This document shows positions 27,202 through 37,027 of a DNA stretch of 64,000 nucleotides, piece after piece. This stretch comes from Winogradskyella sp. (GTDB lineage: Bacteria; Bacteroidota; Bacteroidia; Flavobacteriales; Flavobacteriaceae). The DNA lies in contig NZ_RHLG01000002.1 of the NCBI RefSeq assembly GCF_003712105.1, positions 310,001 through 374,000 of the forward strand, given 5' to 3'. Made by a program: the position numbers and the translations under genes. The notes beneath the pieces are model-generated. The model did not search any database. It was not told the DNA's origin and worked only from the letters and a program-made list of their open reading frames with translations. Within the stretch, counting starts at the first letter, position 1, and every line of letters begins with the position of its first letter.

Positions 27202-28929
27202 CTAAATGTTCATGTCTTTTAAAATGGTGTCAATTTTAGATTCCAATAATTGCTCCGTTTTACTTAAGTCGGACATATTGTCAAGTGTAGCGTTTACACT
27301 AATATAAAATTTAATTTTCGGTTCAGTACCGCTAGGTCTTAATGCAATTTTACTTCCGTCTTCAGTGTAATATATTAATACGTTTGATTTTGGAATATCT
27401 ATATCATACTCTTCATGAGTTTGAAGGTTTTTTGCCTTAGATAATTTATAATCCTCAATCAATACTACTTTTTCTCCATTAACTTCTTTCAAAGGGTTTT
27501 GGCGTGCATCAATCATTATTTGTTTGATCTCTTCAGCACCTTCAATTCCTTTTTTAACTATAGAAACAAGGCGTTCTTTGTAAAACCCATGTGTTGTGTA
27601 TAGTGATACCAATTCCTTGTAAAACGAACTACCTTTTGCTTTTGCTTGAGTTGCAATTTCACAAGCTAAAAGCGTTGAGGTAACTGCATCTTTATCTCTT
27701 ACAAAGTCACCTACCATAAACCCAAAACTTTCTTCGCCACCACCAATAAAATCAAGTTCAGGGAAATCTTTAATCATTTTTGCTATCCACTTAAAGCCAG
27801 TAAGGCCAATTTTGATTTCAGTATTATAGGCATCAGCTAAAACACTCATCATTGGCGTTGATACTATTGTAGAGCCTATAAATTCATTTCCGTTTAACTT
27901 TCCGCTTTCTTTCCATTGTTTTAGTAAAAATTCGGTCATCACTACCATAGTTTGATTACCATTAAGTAGTATCATCTTACCATCCAAGTCTCTTACTGCA
28001 ATACCTAATCGGTCACTATCTGGGTCAGTACCAATAACAATATCAGCATTAGTTTTTTCGGCTAATTCTATTGCCATTTTCAGGGCTTCAGGCTCTTCGG
28101 GATTAGGAGATTGTACTGTTGGGAAATCGCCGTTTGGTTCAGCTTGTTCTTCAACAATATGAACGTTATTATAACCTGCTCGTTTTAATGTTTCAGGAAT
28201 AGCAGTTATTGAGGTACCATGCAGTGATGTAAACACAATATTAAAATTGTCTTTTGCCTCTTGTGATGTATTAAAACTTCCATTTTCAACAGACGAATTA
28301 ATAAATACATCATCTACTTCTTTTCCTATATAATGAATTAAGTCTGAATCACTTTCAAACTTTATTTCGGAATATTCTAGCTTGTTTATTTCTGCAATTA
28401 TTTCGGCATCTTGAGGAGGAACCAATTGTCCACCATCTTGCCAATATACTTTATACCCGTTGTATTCTGGTGGATTGTGAGATGCAGTAAGTACAATTCC
28501 ACAATGACAACCGAGATGTTTTAATGCGAACGATAACTCGGGCGTAGCTCTTAAATCTTCAAATAAATACACTTCGATACCATTAGCAGAAAATACATCT
28601 GCTACAACTTTACCAAAAGACTTACTGTTATGTCTACAATCGTAAGCAATTGCCACTTTTATTGATTCGCCAGTAAATACACTTTTTAGGTAATTACTTA
28701 AACCTTGAGTGTTTTTGCCTAATGTATATTTATTAATACGATTATTACCAATACCCATTACACCGCGCATTCCACCAGTACCAAACTCTAGATTTTTATA
28801 AAAGCTTTCTTTAAGTTCTTTTGGATTATTAGCAATGAGTTGCTTTATGCTATTTTGGGTATCAATATCAAAAGTAGGCGTAAGCCATTCGTTTACTTTT
28901 TCTTGTATTTCAGGTTCTATATGAAGCAT
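27202..28929 (-). CDS. Phosphoglucomutase/phosphomannomutase-family phosphohexomutase
   Basis: 575 residues, the size of the PGM2-like bacterial phospho-sugar mutases. It interconverts hexose 1- and 6-phosphates. The phosphoserine loop is [13 protein letters not shown] (Ser150), the Mg site is [11 protein letters not shown] (about 298-308), the sugar-binding loop is GGGEESFGF, and the phosphate-binding loop is [12 protein letters not shown] near the C-terminus. All four active-site loops are intact. It sits between the ABC exporter and a dolichyl-phosphate-mannose-synthase-like glycosyltransferase and may supply activated sugars. Confidence 0.93.
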   Translation of the reverse strand: MLHIEPEIQEKVNEWLTPTFDIDTQNSIKQLIANNPKELKESFYKNLEFGTGGMRGVMGIGNNRINKYTLGKNTQGLSNYLKSVFTGESIKVAIAYDCRHNSKSFGKVVADVFSANGIEVYLFEDLRATPELSFALKHLGCHCGIVLTASHNPPEYNGYKVYWQDGGQLVPPQDAEIIAEINKLEYSEIKFESDSDLIHYIGKEVDDVFINSSVENGSFNTSQEAKDNFNIVFTSLHGTSITAIPETLKRAGYNNVHIVEEQAEPNGDFPTVQSPNPEEPEALKMAIELAEKTNADIVIGTDPDSDRLGIAVRDLDGKMILLNGNQTMVVMTEFLLKQWKESGKLNGNEFIGSTIVSTPMMSVLADAYNTEIKIGLTGFKWIAKMIKDFPELDFIGGGEESFGFMVGDFVRDKDAVTSTLLACEIATQAKAKGSSFYKELVSLYTTHGFYKERLVSIVKKGIEGAEEIKQIMIDARQNPLKEVNGEKVVLIEDYKLSKAKNLQTHEEYDIDIPKSNVLIYYTEDGSKIALRPSGTEPKIKFYISVNATLDNMSDLSKTEQLLESKIDTILKDMNI

Positions 28930-29005
28930 GTATTATAATATTCTAGGTGCAAAAGTACACAATTACAAAAACGAAGTAGTGTGTGAAGTGTTATTTAATC
29001 TAAAA

Positions 29006-29956
29006 TTAATCTAGATTCAGATGCTCTTTAACAAGGTAACGTTTATTATCTCGTTTTGAGCCTAAAATAAGTTCGCCTAAAAATCCAGCAATAAAAAATT
29101 GAGTACCAATAATCATTGTTGCTAATGCAATATAAAATGTTGGACGTTCTGTAATTAGTCTGCCACTTCTATGAAGGAATAATTTGTCAACTCCCATATA
29201 AAAAGCAAAAGTAAACCCAATTAAAAACATGATAACGCCAAGGGCTCCAAATAAGTGCATTGGTCGTTTACCAAACTTAGAAATAAACCAAATAGTAATA
29301 AGATCTAGGAATCCATTTACAAAACGATTCATACCAAATTTTGTAGTGCCATATTTTCTTGCTTGGTGTTTCACCACTTTCTCTCCAATAGAAGTAAATC
29401 CAGCATTTTTTGCCAAAACAGGTATATAACGGTGCATTTCACCGTTAACATCAATAGTTTTAATTACAACTTTTTTATAAGCTTTTAAGCCACAATTGAT
29501 ATCATGTAGTTTTAAACCAGAGGTTCTTCTTGCAGCCCAATTAAATAATTTTGAAGGTAAATTTTTAGCAATTACAGAATCGTAGCGCTTTTTTTTCCAA
29601 CCAGATACCAAATCAAAATTCTCCTCAGTGATCATATTATAAAGTTCTGGTATTTCTTCGGGATTGTCTTGTAGATCAGCATCCATTGTAATAACCACAT
29701 CACCTTCAGCTTTGTCAAAACCTGCATGTAAAGCTTGAGATTTGCCAAAGTTTTTAAGGAAGCGAATTCCCTTTATATTACTATCCTTTTTTGATAAGCT
29801 GAGGATAGTTTGCCATGAATCATCAGTACTACCATCATCTATAAATATGATTTCATAGGAAAACGAATTGGATTGCATCACAGATACAATCCAATCGTGT
29901 AATTCTGTTAGCGACTCAGCTTCGTTGAGAAGCGGAATAACTATAGATATATTCAT
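29006..29956 (-). CDS. Family 2 glycosyltransferase, dolichyl-phosphate-mannose-synthase-like
   Basis: 316 residues. The GT-A domain covers about 1-220: VIPLLNEAESL at the start, IFIDDGSTDDSW, and the DXD-type MDADLQDNPEE motif. Two membrane helices follow (about 233-255 and 270-300), as in membrane-bound GT2 enzymes that transfer sugar to a polyprenyl phosphate. Substrate unknown. Transcribed with or next to the DUF4199 gene (47 bases upstream). Confidence 0.9.
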   Translation of the reverse strand: MNISIVIPLLNEAESLTELHDWIVSVMQSNSFSYEIIFIDDGSTDDSWQTILSLSKKDSNIKGIRFLKNFGKSQALHAGFDKAEGDVVITMDADLQDNPEEIPELYNMITEENFDLVSGWKKKRYDSVIAKNLPSKLFNWAARRTSGLKLHDINCGLKAYKKVVIKTIDVNGEMHRYIPVLAKNAGFTSIGEKVVKHQARKYGTTKFGMNRFVNGFLDLITIWFISKFGKRPMHLFGALGVIMFLIGFTFAFYMGVDKLFLHRSGRLITERPTFYIALATMIIGTQFFIAGFLGELILGSKRDNKRYLVKEHLNLD

Positions 29957-30003
29957 GTTATTTAGTTGTCTTATGTTTAAGACTCCAAATTTAGTTAAAA
30001 TTA

Positions 30004-30537
30004 TTAAGCTGCATCAGGGTCTTTTCTTTTAACAACTAAAGCTACAATCAAACCTACAACACTAAATCCTACAAGTTGATAAGCAATAGACTTGAAGATA
30101 TTACCAATGGAGTACATGTTGCCATTAGCTTCCATTTGTTGTACTGCAGCGTCAATACTTTCTTGAGGCGCTCCAAAGCGTTCCATCATTGCCATTTGAT
30201 TCTGTATAATCATATCTTGTAAAACAACTGCAGACTCAGGATCAACAAAATTGAAAATAACAATGCTAACGACAGAACTGATTAAAATACCTACTAATAC
30301 AGTAATGAAGTAAGCTGTGAATGCTTGCTTAAAACTTATGAAGCCTCCAAGAAGACTTCTTGACTTCATTGAGGATACTATTCCGAATATAATAACTAAT
30401 AAGAGTAACGCTATCCCAAACCACCATTTTGTAAATAGCTCAAGAGATACTACGTATCCTATAATTGTTAATGTCGAAAGTATCAGTCCAAGATAAAGAC
30501 CTTGATTTACTGCTGTTGACTTTAAAGATTTTTCCAT
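30004..30537 (-). CDS. DUF4199-family membrane protein
   Basis: 177 residues with four membrane helices: about 13-33, 37-56, 74-97 and 145-166. Between helices 3 and 4 there is an amphipathic loop rich in Met/Gln (DMIIQNQMAMMERFG). The pattern, with the RSLLGGFISFKQAFTAYFIT segment, fits DUF4199, a Bacteroidota family of unknown function. It heads the minus-strand pair with the GT2 glycosyltransferase, so a role in envelope glycolipid synthesis is possible but unproven. Confidence 0.85.
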   Translation of the reverse strand: MEKSLKSTAVNQGLYLGLILSTLTIIGYVVSLELFTKWWFGIALLLLVIIFGIVSSMKSRSLLGGFISFKQAFTAYFITVLVGILISSVVSIVIFNFVDPESAVVLQDMIIQNQMAMMERFGAPQESIDAAVQQMEANGNMYSIGNIFKSIAYQLVGFSVVGLIVALVVKRKDPDAA

Positions 30538-30630
30538 GATTTTTTTAGTGTTTATTGGTTAATCAGTTAGTATGTATATAAATATAGTGAAACGTTACAA
30601 AAACAGAAAAAATAAAAAAGAATAAAAAGA

Positions 30631-30660
30631 TTGTAGTTTTATAAAAAATAATTAAATTTG
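30631..30660 (+). promoter_or_regulatory. Promoter of ribosomal protein L31 gene
   Basis: TTG (30631-30633), 19 bases, then TAAATTTG (30653-30660), an exact fit to the Bacteroidota -33/-7 pattern. The L31 ATG lies 39 bases downstream. The rpmH promoter in this window has the same 19-base spacing. Confidence 0.7.
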
Positions 30661-30699
30661 CACCTCGAAAAAATCGAAAAATTAGTAAAGCATTTAGTG

Positions 30700-30951
30700 A
30701 TGAGAAAAGATATACATCCAGAGAATTATAGAATAGTAGCTTTTAAAGATATGTCTAACGACGATGTGTTTTTAACTAAATCTACAGCAGATACAAATGA
30801 AACTATTGAGGTTGATGGTGTTGAATATCCATTAGTAAAATTGGAAATCTCTAGAACATCTCATCCTTACTATACTGGTAAATCTAAATTAGTAGATACA
30901 GCTGGTCGTATCGATAAGTTTAAAAACAAATATGCTAAGTTTAAAAAATAA
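30700..30951 (+). CDS. rpmE2: 50S ribosomal protein L31, type B
   Basis: 83 residues from ATG at 30700 ([11 protein letters not shown]). A longer open frame begins with TTG at 30658, but that codon lies in the promoter -7 element. There are no cysteines, so this is the zinc-free type B paralogue (also used under zinc limitation in some bacteria). Conserved features: [17 protein letters not shown], the [20 protein letters not shown] segment and the basic tail [11 protein letters not shown]. Single-gene unit with its own promoter and a strong terminator. Confidence 0.96.
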   Translation: MRKDIHPENYRIVAFKDMSNDDVFLTKSTADTNETIEVDGVEYPLVKLEISRTSHPYYTGKSKLVDTAGRIDKFKNKYAKFKK

Positions 30952-30972
30952 GCGAGCAATAAGATATTTTTT

Positions 30973-31008
30973 AAAAGCCTTTCTGAATTCAGAAAGGCTT
31001 TTTTGTTT
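30973..31008 (+). terminator. Terminator of ribosomal protein L31 gene
   Basis: A perfect 30-base palindrome (30973-31002), arms AAAAGCCTTTCTGAA and TTCAGAAAGGCTTTT, followed by TTGTTTT. It follows the rpmE2 stop by about 20 bases. Confidence 0.9.
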
Positions 31009-31056
31009 TAGGGATTTAAGCTACTTTTGAAATTAAATTGTCTAACTTAAGTCTTC

Positions 31057-32232
31057 ATGAACTATATACTTTTTGATGGTCCTAACAGAAACAACTTGTT
31101 ACCATTTACATATACAAGACCAGTAGCTGATATTAGAGTTGGTATTCTCACCATTAGAGAAAAATGGGAATCACATTTAGATTATACAACAACTACAATT
31201 ACTGAAGACTATTTGTCAGATAAGTTTCCTATGGTTGAAATGGAAACTAATGTGATGATAAATGCATCGTATTTACCAAATCATGAAATTATTGCCCTGA
31301 TTAAAAATTTGGAGGTCAATCAAGCTATTTTTAAAGATGATGATGTAGTTGCGTTTTGTGTAGAAGAAGGCGCAGAGCACGACGATTTTTCGAATTTTGA
31401 AGCTATAGAGTTTGATAACGACATTATTAAAATCGAAAATACATGGGATATTTTTTCTAAAAACGGAGAAGCTATTACTGAAGATTTCGAATTGATATCA
31501 AAAGGAAGACAATCACAGCCTATTCCTTCGACAGTAAATACAATTAATCCAGAACGCATATTCATAGAAAAAGGAGCCAAACTAAATTTTGCAACACTTA
31601 ATGCCAGTAGTGGACCAATTTACATCGGTCGAAATGCAGAGGTTATGGAAGGCAGTATTGTTAGAGGTCCGTTTGCATTATGTAATAATAGTGTATTAAA
31701 ATTAGCCGCTAAAGTTTACGGACCCACAACTGTTGGCCCTTATAGTAAAATTGGTGGCGAAGTAAATAATTCAGTAGTTTTTGGGTATTCTAATAAAGGA
31801 CATGATGGATTTCTTGGAAATTCTGTTTTAGGAGAATGGTGTAATCTTGGTGCAGATACTAATAATTCTAACTTAAAAAATAACTATGCTGAGGTTCGAC
31901 TTTGGGATTATAACTCTGAAGGTTTTGCTAAAACGGGGCTTCAGTTTTGTGGTTTAATGATGGGTGATCATAGTAAATGTGGAATAAATACCATGTTTAA
32001 TACAGGAACAGTTGTTGGTGTAAGCTCTAATATTTTTGGTAGTGGTTTTCCAAGAAATTTTGTACCAAGTTTTTCGTGGGGTGGCAGTAAGGGATTTGTA
32101 ACTTATAAGACCAGTAAAGCATTTGAGGTTGCGGAAGTTGTTATGAAAAGACGTAATGTTGAATTTTCTGAAAAGGATAAAGCCATTTTAGAGACTGTTT
32201 TTGAACTTACCCAGAAGTACAGAAGAAATTAA
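31057..32232 (+). CDS. GlmU-family sugar-nucleotidyltransferase-like protein
   Basis: 391 residues. N-terminal half starts MNYILFDGPNRNNLLPFTYTRPVADIR, the Bacteroidota GlmU-like nucleotidyltransferase pattern. The second half (about 160-370) shows hexapeptide repeats of a left-handed beta helix (IYIGRNAEVMEG, VYGPTTVGPYSKIGGEVNNS, GHDGFLGNSVLGEWCNLGAD). The canonical GlmU G-X-G-T-R-M-X-P signature is absent, so true pyrophosphorylase activity is doubtful; acyltransferase-like function is possible. Convergent with the peptide-binding lipoprotein gene, 5 bases apart. Confidence 0.85.
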   Translation: MNYILFDGPNRNNLLPFTYTRPVADIRVGILTIREKWESHLDYTTTTITEDYLSDKFPMVEMETNVMINASYLPNHEIIALIKNLEVNQAIFKDDDVVAFCVEEGAEHDDFSNFEAIEFDNDIIKIENTWDIFSKNGEAITEDFELISKGRQSQPIPSTVNTINPERIFIEKGAKLNFATLNASSGPIYIGRNAEVMEGSIVRGPFALCNNSVLKLAAKVYGPTTVGPYSKIGGEVNNSVVFGYSNKGHDGFLGNSVLGEWCNLGADTNNSNLKNNYAEVRLWDYNSEGFAKTGLQFCGLMMGDHSKCGINTMFNTGTVVGVSSNIFGSGFPRNFVPSFSWGGSKGFVTYKTSKAFEVAEVVMKRRNVEFSEKDKAILETVFELTQKYRRN

Positions 32233-32237
32233 TTTTA

Positions 32238-33869
32238 TTATTGAGTTTTTCTTACGAGTCTTAAGTCCAAAAGATTTGTTGCATTTATTCCTAATCCACG
32301 TACATTTTTTCTTGTAAAACGTACCACCTCATCATAAAACAATGGTACAATTGGTGCAGACTTCATTACCAAGCTATCCATTTTTGTATATAGATAAGAA
32401 CGCTTTTCGGGATCAGTTTCTAAGAATGCCTGTTCGTATAATTCGTCAAACAGTTCATTATTAAAATGCGTATAGTTTGGACCATTAGGGGCATAGTTTT
32501 TACTATAATACAAAGACAAGTAATTTTCTGCATCTGGGTAATCGGCGATCCAACTTGCTCTAAAAAAATCAAGTTGTCCATTAGCTTTTAAGTCTTTTAA
32601 GCTCGATGCAGGTATGACATCCACAATGATTTCAAGCCCAATTTTTTGAAGCTCTCGTTGAATATATTCGCAAAAATTAAGATAGTTACTTGTTGTAGTC
32701 AAAGTTATTTTTGGATTAGAGATTCCAGTACTAGTTTCAAAAGTACTAAGCAACTTTCTGGCTTTTTCCGGATTATAATAATACCCAATATTCTCGCTAT
32801 AACCGGGCAACCCCTTGGGAATAAAACCACCCGTGGCAGCTATACCAATACCATTGCGCAGGTAAGTTATCATTTTACTTCGGTCAAACCCTAAATTTAT
32901 GACTTGACGTAATAACTGTGATTGGACTTCAGTAACATCAGATTCCATAAAAAACCCCAAATATTCGGTATTTAAATATGGGCCTCGAATCATATTTACA
33001 TCATTGGCATATTTTGATTTCAACTTGCCTTTGGATGTAAGTATTTCGTCTTTGTATGAGGCATCCAAACCTGAGACAAAGTCAATATTGTCTTGCGCAA
33101 ATTGTAAAAACTCACTTTGTTTATCAGGTAAAAAAGTAACAGCAACGGCTTCAAGATAGGGCAATTGCTTTCCTTGTTTATCTGTTTCAAAATAATTGGA
33201 GTTACGACGCAATACTAGTTTTATATTTTCTTCCCATCGTTTAAACTTAAATGGACCAGTACCGATTGGGTTTGCTCTAAAATCACTACCATAAAACTCT
33301 ACTATTTCTTTCGGAACCACAGAGCAATATTTCATGGTTAATAAACCTAGAAATGCTGGAAATGGCTGTTTAAGTTTAATCTGAAACGTAGAATCATTTA
33401 CAGCTGAAAATGAATCAACCTTACCCAAAACCCAACTTCCTGGAGATGCTAATGATTTGTTTTTGAGTCTATTAAAGCTATATTCAAAATCTTGAGCTTT
33501 TACTGTTCGCGTAGAATCTTGTTTAAATAATTGATGTTTATGAAAGTAAACCTCTGATTTAAGTTTGAATGTATATGTTTTTGCACTATCTGTAATGGTC
33601 CATGACTTTGCAATTGATGGCTTTACATTAAGACTATCATCCATTTGTACTAGGCCATTAAATATCTGATTTGTTGCCCAAATGTCAGCCAAATCTTTAG
33701 AAAATGCAGGATCTAATGAACTTATATTTCTATGCTCATTGTACCTAAAAACCAAGTGGTTTTTTTCAGAGTCAATTGAACTACTGCAAGAGGAGAATAG
33801 CAATGCTAAAAAAGCAATAGCTACATAGCTTAGGAATAAGAGTCTATAGCTTAGTATTTGTTTTAGCAT
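32238..33869 (-). CDS. ABC transporter substrate-binding lipoprotein, SBP family 5 (oligopeptide type)
   Basis: 543 residues. Lipoprotein signal (LALLFSSCSSS, Cys about 28). Family 5 features: N-terminal RNISSLDPAFSKDLADIW, the VAKSWTITDSAKTYTFKL-like block, PIGTGPFKFKRWEEN, and a C-terminal AP.IPLFYDEVVRFTRKNVRGL segment. Such proteins bind di- or oligopeptides for an ABC importer. No permease or ATPase genes are adjacent, so it is an orphan here. Probably a single-gene unit. Confidence 0.9.
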   Translation of the reverse strand: MLKQILSYRLLFLSYVAIAFLALLFSSCSSSIDSEKNHLVFRYNEHRNISSLDPAFSKDLADIWATNQIFNGLVQMDDSLNVKPSIAKSWTITDSAKTYTFKLKSEVYFHKHQLFKQDSTRTVKAQDFEYSFNRLKNKSLASPGSWVLGKVDSFSAVNDSTFQIKLKQPFPAFLGLLTMKYCSVVPKEIVEFYGSDFRANPIGTGPFKFKRWEENIKLVLRRNSNYFETDKQGKQLPYLEAVAVTFLPDKQSEFLQFAQDNIDFVSGLDASYKDEILTSKGKLKSKYANDVNMIRGPYLNTEYLGFFMESDVTEVQSQLLRQVINLGFDRSKMITYLRNGIGIAATGGFIPKGLPGYSENIGYYYNPEKARKLLSTFETSTGISNPKITLTTTSNYLNFCEYIQRELQKIGLEIIVDVIPASSLKDLKANGQLDFFRASWIADYPDAENYLSLYYSKNYAPNGPNYTHFNNELFDELYEQAFLETDPEKRSYLYTKMDSLVMKSAPIVPLFYDEVVRFTRKNVRGLGINATNLLDLRLVRKTQ

Positions 33870-33989
33870 TTTATGTTTTAATTGTAAATTTGCAACCTTG
33901 ATAACTCAATGCCCACTTAATTGTGATTAATTTAAGTTTAAGATAGTTTTTCAAATATCAAATCTCGATTATCGAGTAAAAGTACAAGA

Positions 33990-35309
33990 ATGAACGCTAG
34001 AAAAAAAGTTGCATTTTATACATTAGGTTGTAAGCTTAATTTTTCTGAAACCTCTACTATTGCCAGAGACTTTATCAATGAAGGTTTTGATCGTGTAGAT
34101 TTTAAAGAAAATGCGGATATCTATGTAATAAATACATGTTCTGTTACTGAGAATGCCGATAAGCGATTCAAAACTATTGTAAAGCAAGCTCAGAACGTTA
34201 ATCCTGATGCTTTTATAGCAGCCGTGGGCTGCTACGCACAGCTTAAACCTGAGGAGTTAGCCACCGTGGATGGTGTTGATTTGGTACTTGGTGCTACTGA
34301 GAAGTTCAAAATCACAGATTATATAAATGATTTATCTAAGAATGATTTTGGCGAAGTTCATTCTTGCGAAATCGAAGATGCTGATTTTTATGTCGGCAGT
34401 TATTCTATAGGTGATCGTACAAGAGCTTTTTTAAAAGTTCAAGATGGTTGTGATTATAAATGTACGTATTGCACAATTCCATTAGCTCGAGGTATTTCTC
34501 GAAGTGATACCATGGATAATGTTCTAAAAAATGCCAAGGAGATTTCAAAACAAGGCATAAAAGAAATAGTGCTTACAGGAGTTAATATTGGTGACTATGG
34601 CAAAGGCGAATTTGGTAATAAAAAGCATGAGCATACTTTTTTAGACTTAGTCACTGAACTTGATAAAGTTGAGGGAATTGAACGATTACGCATATCTTCT
34701 ATAGAACCTAATTTATTGAAGAATGAAACCATAGAATTGGTATCTAACTCTAGAGCTTTTGTACCACATTTTCACGTACCTTTACAAAGCGGTAGTAATG
34801 AGCTTTTAAGAAAGATGAAACGCCGTTACATGCGAGAACTTTATACAGATCGCGTTGCTAAAATAAGAGAAGTTATGCCGCATGCCTCTATTGGAGTAGA
34901 TGTTATTGTTGGGTTCCCTGGAGAAACAGATGAATTGTTCTTAGACACTTATAACTATCTATCTGATTTAGATATTTCTTACCTTCATGTGTTTTCGTAT
35001 TCTGAACGCGATAATACAGAAGCCGCATCATTTGACGGAGTAGTACCAAAGAACGTTAGAACTAAAAGAAGTAAAATGTTGAGAGGTTTATCTGCGAAAA
35101 AGAGACGCGCTTTTTACGAGAGTCAAATAGGATCTAAAAGAACAGTATTATTCGAAGGAGAAAATAAACAAGGTTATATTCATGGTTTTACAGAAAACTA
35201 TGTAAAAGTAAAAGCACCTTGGAATCCAGAGCTAATTAATACATTACATTCAGTTGAGTTGACAAAAATTGATGAGGACGGTTTAGTTAGGTTTGACTTT
35301 CTCAACTAG
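33990..35309 (+). CDS. mtaB: tRNA t6A37 methylthiotransferase
   Basis: 439 residues. MtaB converts t6A to ms2t6A at position 37 of tRNAs reading ANN codons, using a radical-SAM cluster and a second Fe-S cluster. The UPF0004 domain ligands are Cys14 (LGCKLN), Cys50 (NTCSVTENAD) and Cys81 (GCYAQ); the radical-SAM cluster is CDYKCTYC (Cys154, Cys158, Cys161). The C-terminal TRAM-like segment is VLFEGENKQGYIHGFTENYV. LGCKLN plus SVTENAD favours MtaB over MiaB. All cluster ligands are present. Confidence 0.95.
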   Translation: MNARKKVAFYTLGCKLNFSETSTIARDFINEGFDRVDFKENADIYVINTCSVTENADKRFKTIVKQAQNVNPDAFIAAVGCYAQLKPEELATVDGVDLVLGATEKFKITDYINDLSKNDFGEVHSCEIEDADFYVGSYSIGDRTRAFLKVQDGCDYKCTYCTIPLARGISRSDTMDNVLKNAKEISKQGIKEIVLTGVNIGDYGKGEFGNKKHEHTFLDLVTELDKVEGIERLRISSIEPNLLKNETIELVSNSRAFVPHFHVPLQSGSNELLRKMKRRYMRELYTDRVAKIREVMPHASIGVDVIVGFPGETDELFLDTYNYLSDLDISYLHVFSYSERDNTEAASFDGVVPKNVRTKRSKMLRGLSAKKRRAFYESQIGSKRTVLFEGENKQGYIHGFTENYVKVKAPWNPELINTLHSVELTKIDEDGLVRFDFLN

Positions 35310-35400
35310 TATTATACGTCGATTAAATAAGTAATTTACCTGATTTTTACTTCAATTGCTTTTGCTTAGATTATGTTTACCGCACAATAAACAACCTACT

Positions 35401-35778
35401 ATGTCTTATAAATTTACCAAGTTAATACTAATCACCCTCGTAGTATTTGTGACATCCTGTTCAAATGATGTTTCAGAAATAGACGTCTCATCAGAAATTT
35501 TAGGTACTTGGGAAAGAGTGACAGTAAACAATAACGAAACTACAAATTATAGATTAGTATTTTCTGATACTACCAATGGGTTAGAAATTCACAGTGTTAC
35601 AAATCAAGAGAATATGATAGTTTCTAATGCAACTGAATTTACTTGGGATTATGATGGTAATGCGACAATAACTATTAATAATACACTTTATACGCTCGTA
35701 ACTAATGGTGACATGCTGCAATTAGAAGATGGAGTTGAAACGCCTATAATTAAAATCTCTGACCAGTTTTTATACTAA
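35401..35778 (+). CDS. Small lipoprotein, lipocalin-like
   Basis: 125 residues from ATG at 35401; the open frame extends upstream but this ATG starts a lipoprotein signal (LVVFVTSCSND). The mature domain begins EILGTWERVTVNNNETTNYR and alternates short strands (FTWDYDGNATITINNTLYTL), like the small lipocalin-like lipoproteins common in flavobacteria. No function is known. Single gene followed by a shared terminator. Confidence 0.75.
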   Translation: MSYKFTKLILITLVVFVTSCSNDVSEIDVSSEILGTWERVTVNNNETTNYRLVFSDTTNGLEIHSVTNQENMIVSNATEFTWDYDGNATITINNTLYTLVTNGDMLQLEDGVETPIIKISDQFLY

Positions 35779-35790
35779 GACACTTAATAT

Positions 35791-35835
35791 ATACAATAAA
35801 AAAGCACCTGATAGATAGGTGCTTTTTTATTGTAT
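35791..35835. terminator. Bidirectional terminator with 19-bp perfect stem
   Basis: Arms 35791-35809 and 35817-35835 are exact inverse complements (GCACCT/AGGTGC core flanked by A/T runs), loop GATAGAT. It serves the lipoprotein gene on the plus strand and the acetyltransferase-like gene on the minus strand. Confidence 0.9.
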
Positions 35836-35847
35836 AGGATGGTATGG

Positions 35848-36144
35848 TTATATTCTTATACCAACAGGTAACATACGTTTGTACTTTCTATTACCTCTAA
35901 CAAATTTGGCAATTTCTGGACTTGTAGGAACAACACATATGTTTCGTTCTTTAATATTATTAAAAACCATATCCACGAACTCTAATTCAAACTCTCTTGT
36001 TCGTATGGCCTCAGGAATAATTAGTTTAGTTAAGAATATTTTTCGTTCTTGAAGTGAATATTCAACAATGGCCATTTCATTTTCAACCTTTAATTCAAAT
36101 TGACGTAAAAATTCATTGTCAATTAACTCAGCAGTCTCTGTCAT
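35848..36144 (-). CDS. Small GNAT-like N-acetyltransferase (COG2388 type)
   Basis: 98 residues. The pattern ENEMAIVEYSLQERKIFLTK, PEAIRTREFELEFVDMVFNN, CVVPTSPEIAKFVRGNRKYK matches the short GNAT-related COG2388/YjdJ family, which lacks a full-length GNAT fold but keeps the acetyl-CoA-binding core. Cytoplasmic. Substrate unknown. Single-gene unit. Confidence 0.75.
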   Translation of the reverse strand: MTETAELIDNEFLRQFELKVENEMAIVEYSLQERKIFLTKLIIPEAIRTREFELEFVDMVFNNIKERNICVVPTSPEIAKFVRGNRKYKRMLPVGIRI

Positions 36145-36315
36145 AATCTATTGTGTTTTTTAAATTAGCGGCTGGCTAGGGTAGATGCTATATTTTGTAT
36201 AGATTTGTGCAAAGGTACAAAAAATAACTGACTTAGAGATTATCAGCTCATAAGTCTCATAATTACAGTATATTACAGAGGGTGTCACGGATAAAAAAGT
36301 GACCTTTATCATACA

Positions 36316-36984
36316 ATGGAGAACGAAAAAATACATGTGTATTTAATGCCAGGAATGGCTGCAAGTCCAGTGATTTTTGAGTATATTAAGTTACCAGAAG
36401 ATCAATTTGAAATTCATTGGTTAGAATGGAAAATTCCCCAAAAAGAAGAATCTTTAGAATCTTACGCTAAACGAATGATTACTGATATAGTGCATGAGAA
36501 CGTAGTTTTACTTGGCGTTTCTTTCGGTGGTATCTTGGTGCAAGAGATGAGTAAGTATATGAAGTTTAGAAAGTTATTTGTTGTTTCTTCAGTCAAATCA
36601 CACTACGAATTACCAAAACGAATTAAACTTTTAAAGTATACAAAAGCATATAAGATTCTGCCTACACGTTTGGCAAGTAATGTAGAGTTACTTTCTCGTT
36701 ACTCCCTTGGTAACTCAATTAATAAGCGCGTAGAGTTGTATAAAAAATACATGTCTGTTAATGACAAAGACTATTTAGATTGGGCAATACAGCAAATTGT
36801 TTGTTGGGATCAAGAATCGCCTAATGAAGATGCGATATATATACATGGAGATAAAGATGGTGTTTTTCCTCATTCTTGTGTGGGTGATTGTATTGTTATT
36901 AAAGGTGGTACACACATTATGATTATAAATAAATATAAGTGGTTTAACGAAAATTTACCAAAGCTAATTCTAGGTGAAGCTTGA
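36316..36984 (+). CDS. Alpha/beta hydrolase
   Basis: 222 residues, no signal peptide. Nucleophile elbow GVSFGG with Ser69; an Asp in IHGDKDGVFP and His in GGTHIMI complete a likely catalytic triad. The oxyanion region is YLMPGMAASPVIFE. Substrate unknown. It lies 43 bases before the lytic transglycosylase gene in the same direction, so the two are probably co-transcribed. Confidence 0.87.
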   Translation: MENEKIHVYLMPGMAASPVIFEYIKLPEDQFEIHWLEWKIPQKEESLESYAKRMITDIVHENVVLLGVSFGGILVQEMSKYMKFRKLFVVSSVKSHYELPKRIKLLKYTKAYKILPTRLASNVELLSRYSLGNSINKRVELYKKYMSVNDKDYLDWAIQQIVCWDQESPNEDAIYIHGDKDGVFPHSCVGDCIVIKGGTHIMIINKYKWFNENLPKLILGEA

Positions 36985-37027
36985 ATAATACACTATAATT
37001 TAATACATTTAAAACAAAAGAAATGTT

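Noticed and set aside
32238..33869. Complete peptide ABC importer
   Set aside because: Only the binding lipoprotein is present; neighbours are a GlmU-like gene and mtaB, so no permease or ATPase can be assigned.
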